A stretch of 64,000 nt of DNA from an uncultured Clostridium sp. (GCA_958413095.1 CATYUF010000001.1:21356-85355), one strand, 5' to 3'. Positions 36,226 through 44,663 are shown, counted from the stretch's first letter. A program made the numbers and translations. Notes: generated by a model from the letters alone, not told the origin.

Positions 36226-36828
36226 ATGAAAAATTTTAACTCAAGTAAAATAATATCAAATTTAGTAAGAATATCAATAATTATAATAGCTATTTTTCTA
36301 ATAATAAATAAACAATATGAAAACTTAGGAATACTAGCAATTACAATGTTATTAACATTTTATGATGTTCTAGTTGAAAAATTATTAAAAATAAAATTAG
36401 ATAACAAATTAAAAAACTCAATAACATTATTTATTTTTGGAGCACAATGTTTAGGTAGTGTATTAGATTTTTACGGAAAATTTTTGTGGTGGGACACAAT
36501 GTTACATACTATATCAGGAGTTATATTCTATTTTGTAGGTACAACAATAATAGAACAAATGAGTAAAAAATATGGTAACCAAAATATTAATAAAATGATA
36601 GTAATATCATTCGGAATTTGTTTTGCCTTAGCTTCAGGAGTTGTATGGGAAGTATTTGAATATGGAGTAGATACATTCTTAGGACAAAATATGCAAATAA
36701 CAGAAGGATTAATAGGTAGAGAAGCAATAAAAGATACTATGATTGACTTAATTTCAGTAACAGGTGGAACAATAGTGATATCAATTTTAGATAGTTTTTT
36801 AAGAAAAAGAAAAGAAGAAAAGGAATAA
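36226..36828 (+). CDS. Integral membrane protein, DUF2238/YjdF-like (first of pair)
   Basis: This 200-residue protein has about five transmembrane helices. Conserved polar spots inside the membrane regions read WWDTMLHTISG (residues 86-96) and GVVWEVFEYGVD, a pattern of D, H, E and E residues shared with the next gene and with DUF2238/YjdF-type proteins. Function unknown; buried acidic and histidine residues could bind a metal or act catalytically. AAAGGAGG precedes the ATG, with a slightly long spacing. Its stop lies 3 bp before the next start. Confidence 0.75.
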   Translation: MKNFNSSKIISNLVRISIIIIAIFLIINKQYENLGILAITMLLTFYDVLVEKLLKIKLDNKLKNSITLFIFGAQCLGSVLDFYGKFLWWDTMLHTISGVIFYFVGTTIIEQMSKKYGNQNINKMIVISFGICFALASGVVWEVFEYGVDTFLGQNMQITEGLIGREAIKDTMIDLISVTGGTIVISILDSFLRKRKEEKE

Positions 36829-36831
36829 AAT

Positions 36832-37635
36832 ATGAAGAAAAATAAAGTAAAAAAATATAGAAAAAGAGATTTGACAGTATATATTGTACTAAGACTATTG
36901 GTAATACTTACAATAGTTATTCAAGCTATTAGAGGGAATTTTGAAAATGTATTTTTATGTGTTTTAACTTTAATACTATTTACAATACCATCTATTATAG
37001 ATAAAAAATTAAATATAAAATTACCAAATGCATTAGAAGTAATAATACTATTGTTTATATTTTCAGCAGAGATATTAGGAGAAATACAAAACTTTTATGG
37101 TATATTCAAATTTTGGGATACGATGTTACACACTATAAATGGATTTTTATGTGCAGCAATAGGATTTTCAATGATTGATATTTTAAACAGAAGTCCTAAA
37201 TTTCATTTAAAAATGTCACCACTATTTGTAGCATTAGTAGCATTTTGTTTTTCAATGACAATAGGAATATTATGGGAGTTCTTTGAATATGGTTCAGATG
37301 TATTTTTCAAAACTGATATGCAAAAAGACAGGATAACTTCTTCAATAGCATCTGTAGAAATTAATGAATCAAGAAAAAATATACCAATAAAAATAAATAA
37401 TATTGAAAAAGAAGTAATAAGCTACTATGAAAATGGAGAATTAAAACAAAGAGTAATAGAAGGAGGACATTTAGATATAGGTTTAAAAGATACAATGAAA
37501 GATTTATTTGTAAATTTCATTGGTGCAGTAGTATTTTCAATAATAGGATTATTGTATATTAAAAATAGAGATGAATACAAATTTGCTGAGAATTTTATAC
37601 CAACAATGAAGATTGAAGAAGAAAAAGTAGAGTAA
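36832..37635 (+). CDS. Integral membrane protein, DUF2238/YjdF-like (second of pair)
   Basis: This 267-residue paralogue of the preceding gene has the same FWDTMLHTINGF and GILWEFFEYGSD motifs and helix order. It carries an extra soluble loop of about 60 residues (residues 163-225, ending RVIEGGHLDIGLKDTMKDL) before the last helix. In the first gene the equivalent loop is short. The pair may form a heterodimer in the membrane. They follow the surface-protein gene by about 200 bp, and a link to it is only positional. Confidence 0.75.
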   Translation: MKKNKVKKYRKRDLTVYIVLRLLVILTIVIQAIRGNFENVFLCVLTLILFTIPSIIDKKLNIKLPNALEVIILLFIFSAEILGEIQNFYGIFKFWDTMLHTINGFLCAAIGFSMIDILNRSPKFHLKMSPLFVALVAFCFSMTIGILWEFFEYGSDVFFKTDMQKDRITSSIASVEINESRKNIPIKINNIEKEVISYYENGELKQRVIEGGHLDIGLKDTMKDLFVNFIGAVVFSIIGLLYIKNRDEYKFAENFIPTMKIEEEKVE

Positions 37636-37765
37636 AGTTTTATATAAAACTAATTAAACTTAAAAAATATAAATTCGATGTAGAAAAACACAAAGAATAA
37701 TGTTGTTTTTCTACATATTTTGTCTAAAAACTATAATTATAAATAACAAAAAATTCCTCAAAATG

Positions 37766-37793
37766 TTGTATTTTAAAAAAATATTGTTATAAT
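37766..37793 (+). promoter_or_regulatory. Extended -10 promoter of the phosphofructokinase gene
   Basis: TTGTAT (37766-37771), 16 nt, TATAAT (37788-37793) with TG before the -10. The motif AAAAAATATTGTTATAAT also occurs, nearly the same, in the promoter of the FIST gene at 39468-39485. Confidence 0.65.
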
Positions 37794-37829
37794 TATATAT
37801 GGACAATTTTTACGAAAGGGAGGATTTTT

Positions 37830-38975
37830 ATGTTAAAAAAAGTAGCAATATTAGCAAATGGAGGAGATGTATCAGGATTTAATGCTGTAATAAGAGCAAT
37901 AGTAAAAACAGCAGAAAATCATGGTGTAGAATGTTATGGAATAATAGATGGATATAATGGATTATTAAAAAAAGACTTTGAATTACTATCAACAGCAGGA
38001 GATGGAGATGCAAAAGGGATATTACCAAAAGGTGGTTCAATAATAGGTTCATCAACAAATGCAAATGTATTTAACTATAAAGTAATAGATGAAGAAGGAA
38101 ATGTAGAATATAAAGACCTATCAGATATATGTGTACAAAACATCAAAGAAGCAGGATTTGACTGCATCTTTACATTAGGAGGAGATGGAACACAAAAATC
38201 AGCAAGAGACTTCTCAACAAAAGGAGTTAATGTTATAGGAGTACCAAAAACAATAGACAATGATGTAGCATGCACAGAAATAACATTCGGATACAACACA
38301 GCAGTTTCAGTAGCAATGGAAGCAATAGATAGATTACACACAACAGGAGAAACACATCATAGAATAATGGTATTAGAAGTAATGGGAAGATATGCAGGAT
38401 GGATTGCACTAGAATCAGCAATAGCTGGAGGAGCAGATGTTGCATTAATTCCAGAAATACCATATGACATAGAAAGTGTTGCAAGAAAAATAGAAAACAG
38501 AAAGAAAAGAGGAAAAAGCTTCAGTGTAGTAGTAGTAGCAGAAGGAGCTAGGGCAAAAGATGGAGAAATAACAGTAGCAGGAACAAGAGACAACGGAGCA
38601 GGAGTAGACAACACAAAACTAGGAGGAGTAGGAGAAATAGTAGCAAAACAACTAGAACAGCTAACAGGTCTAGAAGCAAGAAACACAACACTAGGATATA
38701 TGCAAAGAGGAGGAACACCAACAGCATATGACAGAGTACTATCAACAAAATACGGAGTAAAAGCAATGCAACTAGCACTAGAAGGAAAATTTGGAACAAT
38801 AGCAGTCCTAAAAAACGGAAAAGTAGACTCAGCAACATTAGAAGAAGTAGTAGGAAACAACACAAAAATAGGAGCAGTATCAGGAAACACAGCAGAAAGC
38901 AACATAAGAAAAGTAACCATGGACCACGACCTAGTAATAACAGCAAGAAATATAGGAATTAATTTAGGTGATTAG
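37830..38975 (+). CDS. pfkA: 6-phosphofructokinase (Gly/Lys type)
   Basis: This 381-residue protein has the N-terminal nucleotide loop ILANGGDVSGFNAVIRA (unusual; most have TSGGDAPGMN), TLGGDGTQKSA near residue 116, PKTIDNDV at 140, the catalytic region with MGRYAGWIA, and EGARAKDGE. Known: the residue after GGD and the one after P in PxTIDND decide donor use. Gly with Lys, as here, marks the mixed ATP/PPi sequence group, distinct from the Gly/Gly of strict ATP enzymes. Donor preference is inferred. GGGAGG precedes the ATG by about 8 nt. Codons in the second half are rich in AAC/GAC/ATA, suggesting high expression. Confidence 0.9.
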   Translation: MLKKVAILANGGDVSGFNAVIRAIVKTAENHGVECYGIIDGYNGLLKKDFELLSTAGDGDAKGILPKGGSIIGSSTNANVFNYKVIDEEGNVEYKDLSDICVQNIKEAGFDCIFTLGGDGTQKSARDFSTKGVNVIGVPKTIDNDVACTEITFGYNTAVSVAMEAIDRLHTTGETHHRIMVLEVMGRYAGWIALESAIAGGADVALIPEIPYDIESVARKIENRKKRGKSFSVVVVAEGARAKDGEITVAGTRDNGAGVDNTKLGGVGEIVAKQLEQLTGLEARNTTLGYMQRGGTPTAYDRVLSTKYGVKAMQLALEGKFGTIAVLKNGKVDSATLEEVVGNNTKIGAVSGNTAESNIRKVTMDHDLVITARNIGINLGD

Positions 38976-39175
38976 TAAAGAAATTACAAAGAATAATAAA
39001 AAGAAACAATAAAAATACTAATCAATTAACTTTAAAACAATATATAATAAATAATTTATACAAAGGATAAAACAAAAATTAATAACAAAAACACAAAAAA
39101 CTCCAAAACAGAATACTAAATACAAATCAAAAATTGCTATAAAATAGCAATAAAAAACCAAGAAATAGTAGAGTA

Positions 39176-39382
39176 GTTAAAAGCCAAATATATAAAAAAT
39201 TTAAGTTTTATGTGCGACTGGAATAATTTTAGAAGTTCTTTGCAAAAATTTTGGGTAATGTTCGTGTGGTCATCTTTAAAAAAAGTGACCAGCACAGAAA
39301 GGGCACCAAAAATTTTGCATAGAACTTCTTAAATTATGAAAGAAGCCATAAACTTAAATTTTTTATATATTTGGCTTTTAAC
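39176..39382. repeat. 207-bp near-palindromic element (MITE-like or structured RNA)
   Basis: The 37 bases from 39176 (GTTAAAAGCCAAATATATAA...) are repeated inverted at 39347-39382 with one base difference. Further inward, AGAAGTTCTTTGCAAAAATTTTGG pairs imperfectly with its inverse, and the centre has GGTCATCTTT...AAAGTGACC. The whole 207 bp can fold on itself. No ORF and no clear target-site duplication are seen. It sits after pfkA and before the FIST gene. Confidence 0.75.
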
Positions 39383-39456
39383 GACCCCAACATTATCGCA
39401 AATCTCTAACAAATTCTCCACTAATTATTACAATTATATTACATTTCCAAAAAATA

Positions 39457-39485
39457 TTGTTATCACCAAAAAATATTGCTATAAT
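39457..39485 (+). promoter_or_regulatory. Extended -10 promoter of the FIST gene
   Basis: TTGTTA (39457-39462), 17 nt, TATAAT (39480-39485) with TGC before the -10. A near-direct repeat CCAAAAAATATTG occurs twice here (39446-39459 and 39466-39478), and the same motif is in the pfkA promoter. Confidence 0.65.
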
Positions 39486-39521
39486 CAAAATATATAATAT
39501 AAATACGAAGGAGGAATCGTT

Positions 39522-40688
39522 ATGTTAAAATCAAACGTAGCATGGAGCACAAATAAAGACAGTTATACACAAGGAAAGGAATCTGCACAAAAAACAGTAG
39601 TAGACCTAATCCAAACAAAAGTAGCATTCTTATACACATCAGTAGACTGTAACATAGAAAAAGTATTAGAAGGAGCAAAATCAGAACTAGGAACAGCACC
39701 AATAATAGGATGCACATCAAGTGGAGGAATAATCACACCAGGAGGCTTCATAACATCAGAAAACGGATTCACAGGAATAATGGGAATAGGAGACCCTAAC
39801 ATGGCAGTTGGAGTAGCAGGAGCACCAAGAGGAGAAGACCCAAGAGCAACAGCAAGAAAAGTAGCAAAAGAAGCAATGGCAAAAGTAGGAACAGACAAAG
39901 CCCCAAGTTACTATTACATGGTAGCATCACCAGGAGAAGAAGAACAATATGTAAAAGGAATTGCAGATGTAATAGGAGAAATTCCATTCTCAGGAGGAAG
40001 TGCAGCAGATAACACAGTTGAAGGAAAATGGAAAATCTTCACAAATGACCAAATTTTCTCAGATGGTGTTGCAGTAGCATTTTTCTACACAAACACACCA
40101 ATTGAAAACGAATTCACAGGAGCATACCATGAAACAACAAATTCAGGAATAATCACAAAATTAAAAGGAAAAAGAACATTAGTAGAAATAGATGGAGTAC
40201 CAGCAATTAAGAAATACGCAGAATGGACAGGAAAAAAAGAAAAAGACTTAATGGGAAGTAATTTATTATCAGCAACAATTACAGAACCATTAGGAGTAAA
40301 AGATAGATTAGGAGATTTAATAGCAATTCGTCACCCTATGTTTGGAAACGAAGATGGTTCAATGAATATAGGAAATGATATGGCTGTAAATACTGCTATA
40401 ATTCAAATGCAAGGAAGTGTTGACGAATTAATACAAGGTGCAGCTAAAACAGCTAAGAAACTACAAAAAAGATTACCAGGTAAAGCTGGAGCATATCTAT
40501 TTATTCACTGTGGAGGAAGAAAATTAGCAATAGGAGATAGAATAGGAGAAGTAGCAGATGGAATCAAAAAAGTGGTAGGAGATACACCATTTATAATGGC
40601 ATTCACATTTGGAGAATATGGAGATACTGACCACTCTGGAAATACTTGTGGAGGCTTAATGCTTTCAGATACAGCATTTTGCGAATGA
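39522..40688 (+). CDS. FIST-domain protein
   Basis: This 388-residue soluble protein has an N-terminal FIST_N domain (AFLYTSVDCNIEKVLEGAK, PIIGCTSSGGIITPGG, GGSAADNT) and a C-terminal FIST_C domain (VNTAIIQMQGS, AYLFIHCGGRK, TFGEYG). Known: FIST domains are thought to sense small ligands, perhaps amino acids, and often feed signalling proteins. Here no signalling domain is attached. AAGGAGG precedes the ATG. Codon use is rich in AAC/GAC/ATC/CCA at the 5' half, like pfkA, suggesting an abundant protein. The frame beyond its TGA stop stays open into the aldehyde dehydrogenase gene (see findings). Confidence 0.85.
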   Translation: MLKSNVAWSTNKDSYTQGKESAQKTVVDLIQTKVAFLYTSVDCNIEKVLEGAKSELGTAPIIGCTSSGGIITPGGFITSENGFTGIMGIGDPNMAVGVAGAPRGEDPRATARKVAKEAMAKVGTDKAPSYYYMVASPGEEEQYVKGIADVIGEIPFSGGSAADNTVEGKWKIFTNDQIFSDGVAVAFFYTNTPIENEFTGAYHETTNSGIITKLKGKRTLVEIDGVPAIKKYAEWTGKKEKDLMGSNLLSATITEPLGVKDRLGDLIAIRHPMFGNEDGSMNIGNDMAVNTAIIQMQGSVDELIQGAAKTAKKLQKRLPGKAGAYLFIHCGGRKLAIGDRIGEVADGIKKVVGDTPFIMAFTFGEYGDTDHSGNTCGGLMLSDTAFCE

Positions 40689-40808
40689 AGAGATGGGGAA
40701 AAACCACAAAATGAAGAAGCAAAATATGAATGTACTATAACAAAATATAAAGATGGAGAAGTTATGGTATGTAAAAATATAAATTCAAGTAAAAGGGAGG
40801 AAGCAACT

Positions 40809-42242
40809 ATGAAAAACTTAATTGGTTATGAATGGAAAGAAGCTTCTAACGGAGCAAAAATTGAAGTAGTAAATCCTGCAACACAAGAATTAATAGAAAC
40901 AGTACCAAATGTAACAGAAGAAGATGTAGATGAAGCAGTAAAAGTTGCAGTTCAAGAACAAAAGAAATGGGAAAAAGTTTCTATATATGAAAGAGCAGAA
41001 ATATTATATAAATTTGTTGATTTAGTAGAAGAAAACAAAGAAAGATTAGCTATTTTATTATCTAACGAGACAGGAAAACCAATAAGAGAAGCAAGAGGAG
41101 AAATAGCAAATGTTAGAATAGGAACAAGAGGATTTATTGAAAGAGCAAAACACTTATATGGAGAAAGTATACCAGCAGGAACAGAAGCAGGACAAGAAAA
41201 AACAATGCAAATAACAAAAAGATATCCATTAGGTGTAATTGCTGCAATAATACCATTCAATTTTCCAAGCGACTTATTCTGCCAAAAAGTGCCACCAGCT
41301 TTGATGATGGGAAATAGCATAATAGTAAAACCATCAAATTATAATCCCCTAACATTAATAGAATATGTTAAATTAATGGTAGAAGCAGGAGTACCAGCAG
41401 GATGTATTCAAATACTAACAGGAGATGGTCCAACAGTAGGACAAGCTTTAGCAAGACATCCAGGAGTTCACCTAGTATCATTAACAGGAGGAACAGCAGC
41501 AGGAATACAAACAATGGGAACAGCATCTAAAAACTTAACACATGTAATGCTTGAATTAGGTGGAAATGATGCATTTATTTTCTTAGAAGATGGAGATATG
41601 GACTTAGCAGTAAAAGAAACTATTTGGGGTAGATTATATAATGGTGGACAAGTATGCTGTGCAAGTAAAAGATTTTTAATACACAATTCAAGAAAACAAG
41701 AATTTATTGAAAGAATGAAAGAAGTAATTTCTAATTTAAAAGTTGGAGACCCAATGCAAGAAGATACAGACATGGGACCAATGATAAATATAAATGCAGC
41801 AAAAAGAATAGAAGAACAAGTAAACCAAATGGTTGCAGAAGGTGCAACAGTAGTATGTGGAGGAAAAAGAGAAGATGCATATTACTATCCAACAATACTA
41901 GATAATGTAACAAAAGACATGGAAGTTGCAAAAGATATGGAAATATTTGGACCAGTAATATCAGTAATAGGATTTGATACAGAAGAAGAAGCAATAGAAA
42001 TTGCAAATCAATCTTCATATGGGTTATGTGGCTCTGTAATATCAAAAGACTATTCAAGAGCAATGAAAATAGCTGATAAACTTGAATGTGGAGGAGCAAT
42101 AGTAAATGGAGCAAGTTTCTATCGTTCATTTGAAATGCCATTTGGAGGATGGAAACATTCTGGAATAGGAAATGAAGGAGTATTATCTACTTTACAAGAA
42201 ATGTCTAGAGTAAAAACAATAGTATTAAAGAATATATTATAA
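40809..42242 (+). CDS. NAD(P)-dependent aldehyde dehydrogenase
   Basis: This 477-residue ALDH-superfamily protein has the Rossmann region PFNFPSDLFCQKV, the general-base motif LELGGNDAF (Glu near 248), the nucleophile C283 in GGQVCCASKRF, and EIFGPVISVIGF. Length and spacing match the succinate semialdehyde, lactaldehyde and non-phosphorylating GAPDH group; the sequence does not decide between them. The frame is open upstream, but GGGAGG at 40795-40800 fixes ATG 40809. It lies between the FIST gene and, after a small gene, an iron alcohol dehydrogenase, so an aldehyde/alcohol fermentation role is likely. Confidence 0.9.
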   Translation: MKNLIGYEWKEASNGAKIEVVNPATQELIETVPNVTEEDVDEAVKVAVQEQKKWEKVSIYERAEILYKFVDLVEENKERLAILLSNETGKPIREARGEIANVRIGTRGFIERAKHLYGESIPAGTEAGQEKTMQITKRYPLGVIAAIIPFNFPSDLFCQKVPPALMMGNSIIVKPSNYNPLTLIEYVKLMVEAGVPAGCIQILTGDGPTVGQALARHPGVHLVSLTGGTAAGIQTMGTASKNLTHVMLELGGNDAFIFLEDGDMDLAVKETIWGRLYNGGQVCCASKRFLIHNSRKQEFIERMKEVISNLKVGDPMQEDTDMGPMININAAKRIEEQVNQMVAEGATVVCGGKREDAYYYPTILDNVTKDMEVAKDMEIFGPVISVIGFDTEEEAIEIANQSSYGLCGSVISKDYSRAMKIADKLECGGAIVNGASFYRSFEMPFGGWKHSGIGNEGVLSTLQEMSRVKTIVLKNIL

Positions 42243-42297
42243 CTAGATTTTCTCTTGAAAATAAATTTTTAATATTAAATTTATTTTATAATATACT

Positions 42298-42328
42298 TAG
42301 AAACTAGCAAATTTATAAAGTTTCTAGG
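42298..42328 (+). terminator. Hairpin after aldehyde dehydrogenase gene
   Basis: TAGAAACT pairs with AGTTTCTA across a 12-nt loop. No T-run follows. It may be a terminator or processing site. Confidence 0.35.
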
Positions 42329-42345
42329 GGACAATTAAAATATAA

Positions 42346-42380
42346 ATATGTCGCATATGAATATTTTGTATGCGACATAT
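42346..42380. promoter_or_regulatory. 12-bp perfect inverted repeat (hairpin or operator)
   Basis: ATATGTCGCATA (42346-42357) and TATGCGACATAT (42369-42380) form a perfect stem with an 11-nt loop, 60 bp before the next gene. There is no T-run on the plus side. Read on the minus strand it is followed by TTTTATATT. It could be a terminator of the upstream operon or a regulator site. Confidence 0.4.
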
Positions 42381-42439
42381 AAAAGTAATTTAAAAATATT
42401 CAAAAGACAAAAAATAATAAGCAAAAAAAGGAGAAGAAT

Positions 42440-43093
42440 ATGGATAAAAAGAAGAAAATAATTATCGCTGTAAGTGCAGTTGTAATTATAGCTATAATAT
42501 GTGTCGTAGCATTTTTTATAATAAAAGATAATGGAAAAAATGAAGAAACAGCTGGTAACAATTCAAAACTAAGTCAAGTCTATGAAAAAATGAACGAAAA
42601 ATCAGTATATACATTTACAGCAACTTTAAATGACAAAAACTCTAAAACAGTAAAAAGAAAAAATGACAAAGCGCGTATAGACTTAAATCTAGATGGAGAG
42701 AAATCAGCAGATATTATAAAAGATGGAAATACATATTTAGTAATGGCAGAAGATGAGAAAGTTTATAAATATCAAAATAATGATATTGAACTTACTGAAT
42801 TATTGATAAACATTAAAGAAACAATAGAAAGTCAAAATCCTCAAAAAAGCAAAGAAGAAATAGACGGAAAAAAATATGAATGTGAGGAATATAAAGGAGT
42901 ATCAGACTTTGTATTAACTAAAAAAATAGAAGATGAAGAAAATGTAAGTACTAAATTTTATTTTAAAGGTAATAACTTAGAATACATAAAAACAAAAATA
43001 AATGATAAAGAAGAATTATTAAAAATAAACATTTCATATGATGATATATCAGAAAATGAATTTGAAATACCATCAGAATATGAAGTACTATAA
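42440..43093 (+). CDS. Membrane-anchored extracellular protein, unknown
   Basis: This 217-residue protein has a basic start (MDKKKK) and one hydrophobic helix (residues 8-28), then a soluble charged domain outside the membrane. There is no lipobox cysteine (the helix end reads IICVVAFFIIK, without LxGC). The pattern YTFTATLNDKNSKTVKRKND ... SADIIKDGNTYLVMAEDEKVYKY ... EIPSEYEVL resembles LolA-fold or DUF-type outer-layer proteins in shape only; no family recognised. AAAAAAGGAG lies about 7 nt before the ATG. It lies between two fermentation genes but has no clear link to them. Confidence 0.7.
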   Translation: MDKKKKIIIAVSAVVIIAIICVVAFFIIKDNGKNEETAGNNSKLSQVYEKMNEKSVYTFTATLNDKNSKTVKRKNDKARIDLNLDGEKSADIIKDGNTYLVMAEDEKVYKYQNNDIELTELLINIKETIESQNPQKSKEEIDGKKYECEEYKGVSDFVLTKKIEDEENVSTKFYFKGNNLEYIKTKINDKEELLKINISYDDISENEFEIPSEYEVL

Positions 43094-43176
43094 ATAGATT
43101 AGCTAAAACAAGTCAAAATTAAAATTTATTTATTAATTTTGATTAACTATTAGTATACTAGGGAGGAACAAAAGAA

Positions 43177-44328
43177 ATGGCAATTAAATTTGTATTAAAT
43201 GAAACATCATATTTTGGAGAAAAAGCAAGAGATGTTTTACCAGAAGAAATAAAGAAAAGAAATTTTAAAAAGGTATTTTTAGTAAGTGACAAAGCTTTAG
43301 TAGAAGCAGGTGTTACAAAAAAAGTTGAAGAAATATTAAAAGAGGCAAATATAGAATATACACTATATGATGAAATAAAACCAAACCCAACTATAAAAAA
43401 TGTAACAGATGGAGTAGCAGCTTGTAAAAAATCAGGAGCAGATGTAATTGTAGCAGTTGGTGGAGGTTCAAGCATTGACACATCAAAAGGAATATCAATA
43501 GTAATGACAAACCCAGATAGAGCAGATGTAAAATCATTAAATGGATTATCAAATACAGTAAATAGGGGAATGCCAATTATAGCATTACCAACAACAGCAG
43601 GAACAGCAGCTGAAGTTACAATAAACTATGTAATAACAGATGAAGAAAGAAAAGTAAAAATGGTGTGTGTAGATCCTAATGATATTCCAATAGTTGCAAT
43701 AGTAGATTCAGATTTAATGGCATCAATGCCAAAATCATTAGCAGCAGCAACAGGAATGGATGCATTAACACATGCAATAGAAGGATATATAACAGTAGCA
43801 CATAATGAAATGTCAGATATGTTCCATTTAAAAGCAATAAAAATGATATTTACAAATTTAGCAAAAGCAGTAAATGAAAAAGAACAAAAAGCTATAAATG
43901 TTATGGGAATGGCTCAATATATTGCAGGTATGGGATTCTCAAATGTAGGACTTGGAATTTGTCATTCAATGGCACATCAATTAGGTGCAGTATATGACAC
44001 ACCACATGGAATTGCAAATGCTATGCTATTACCAACAGTTTTAGAGTATAATGGAGAAGTATGTTATGAAAGATATCGCGATATATTAGTAGAATTAGGA
44101 TATCCAGCTGGAAATTATACAAAAGAAGAACTTATAAAAACTTTAGTAGAAAGAGTAAGAGACTTAGGAGAAGAAGTTGGAATAACTCAAACAATTAAAG
44201 ACTATGGAGCAAAAATGGAAGATTTACCAATGCTTTCAGATAAAGCAATGGAAGACCCATGTAAACCAGGAAATCCAAGAGAGACTTCAAAAGAAGACTT
44301 TATTGCATTGTATAAGAAAGCAATGTAA
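43177..44328 (+). CDS. Iron-containing alcohol dehydrogenase
   Basis: This 383-residue group III (Fe-type) alcohol dehydrogenase has the NAD(P)-binding GGGSSIDTSKG at about residue 95, LPTTAGTAAEVT, and metal ligands in GMDALTHAIEGY, CHSMAHQLGA and DTPHGIANA. Known: members reduce aldehydes (lactaldehyde, butyraldehyde, 3-hydroxypropionaldehyde) or oxidise alcohols. The substrate is not determined here. GGGAGG precedes the ATG by about 9 nt. Together with the upstream aldehyde dehydrogenase it could interconvert an aldehyde with both acid and alcohol. Confidence 0.92.
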   Translation: MAIKFVLNETSYFGEKARDVLPEEIKKRNFKKVFLVSDKALVEAGVTKKVEEILKEANIEYTLYDEIKPNPTIKNVTDGVAACKKSGADVIVAVGGGSSIDTSKGISIVMTNPDRADVKSLNGLSNTVNRGMPIIALPTTAGTAAEVTINYVITDEERKVKMVCVDPNDIPIVAIVDSDLMASMPKSLAAATGMDALTHAIEGYITVAHNEMSDMFHLKAIKMIFTNLAKAVNEKEQKAINVMGMAQYIAGMGFSNVGLGICHSMAHQLGAVYDTPHGIANAMLLPTVLEYNGEVCYERYRDILVELGYPAGNYTKEELIKTLVERVRDLGEEVGITQTIKDYGAKMEDLPMLSDKAMEDPCKPGNPRETSKEDFIALYKKAM

Positions 44329-44415
44329 ACATATATTAATTTGTAACTTATAGTGAATTAAAAATATAAGGGTTATTTTAGAATATTATAAATATTTCTA
44401 GGATGCTCTTTATTT

Positions 44416-44461
44416 TTTTAGTTATAGTAAATTGCATTTTCGGCAATTTAAAAATAACATT
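44416..44461. repeat. Short interspersed repeat near a gene end, copy 2
   Basis: TTATAGTAAATTGCATTT, then CAATTTAAAAATAACATT, match 23604-23650 at about 36 of 42 bases. Both copies directly follow a T-run of a terminator. Confidence 0.45.
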
Positions 44462-44663
44462 GAACACAATTTTATTACATCGAATTAGCATATGAAGAAA
44501 AACATGACCGGTAAGTAATTTAAAATATCGAAATATTTTAAGACGGTTATTTTTGTTCTAGAAAGAAATCGATTTTATTTTAAATATTTTGTATCTAGGA
44601 TTTTCAAAATTAAATGTAAAAATTATGTTAAGCTTGATTTGAAAACTTTAAGAGTGAGGAGTT

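Larger units (their letters stand above)
38976..39521. other. Long intergenic region with giant hairpin and promoter
   Basis: These 546 bp have no supportable gene. They contain AT-rich sequence to 39130, a short TTGCTATAAAATAGCAA hairpin (39133-39151), the 207-bp near-palindrome (39176-39382), and the promoter of the FIST gene (39457-39485). Confidence 0.6.

Noticed and set aside
38357..38920. Minus-strand ORFs (up to 187 codons) opposite pfkA
   Set aside because: They arise from the A- and C-ending codons of pfkA read in reverse. No ribosome site, and hydrophobic low-complexity text.
39176..39382. Insertion element with target duplication
   Set aside because: Flanks GAGTA and GACCC do not repeat, so insertion could not be shown; only the palindrome is reported.
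40686..40688. Selenocysteine reading of the TGA at the end of FIST
   Set aside because: No SECIS-like hairpin is evident right after the codon and FIST proteins are not known to contain Sec. Kept only as an open-frame observation.
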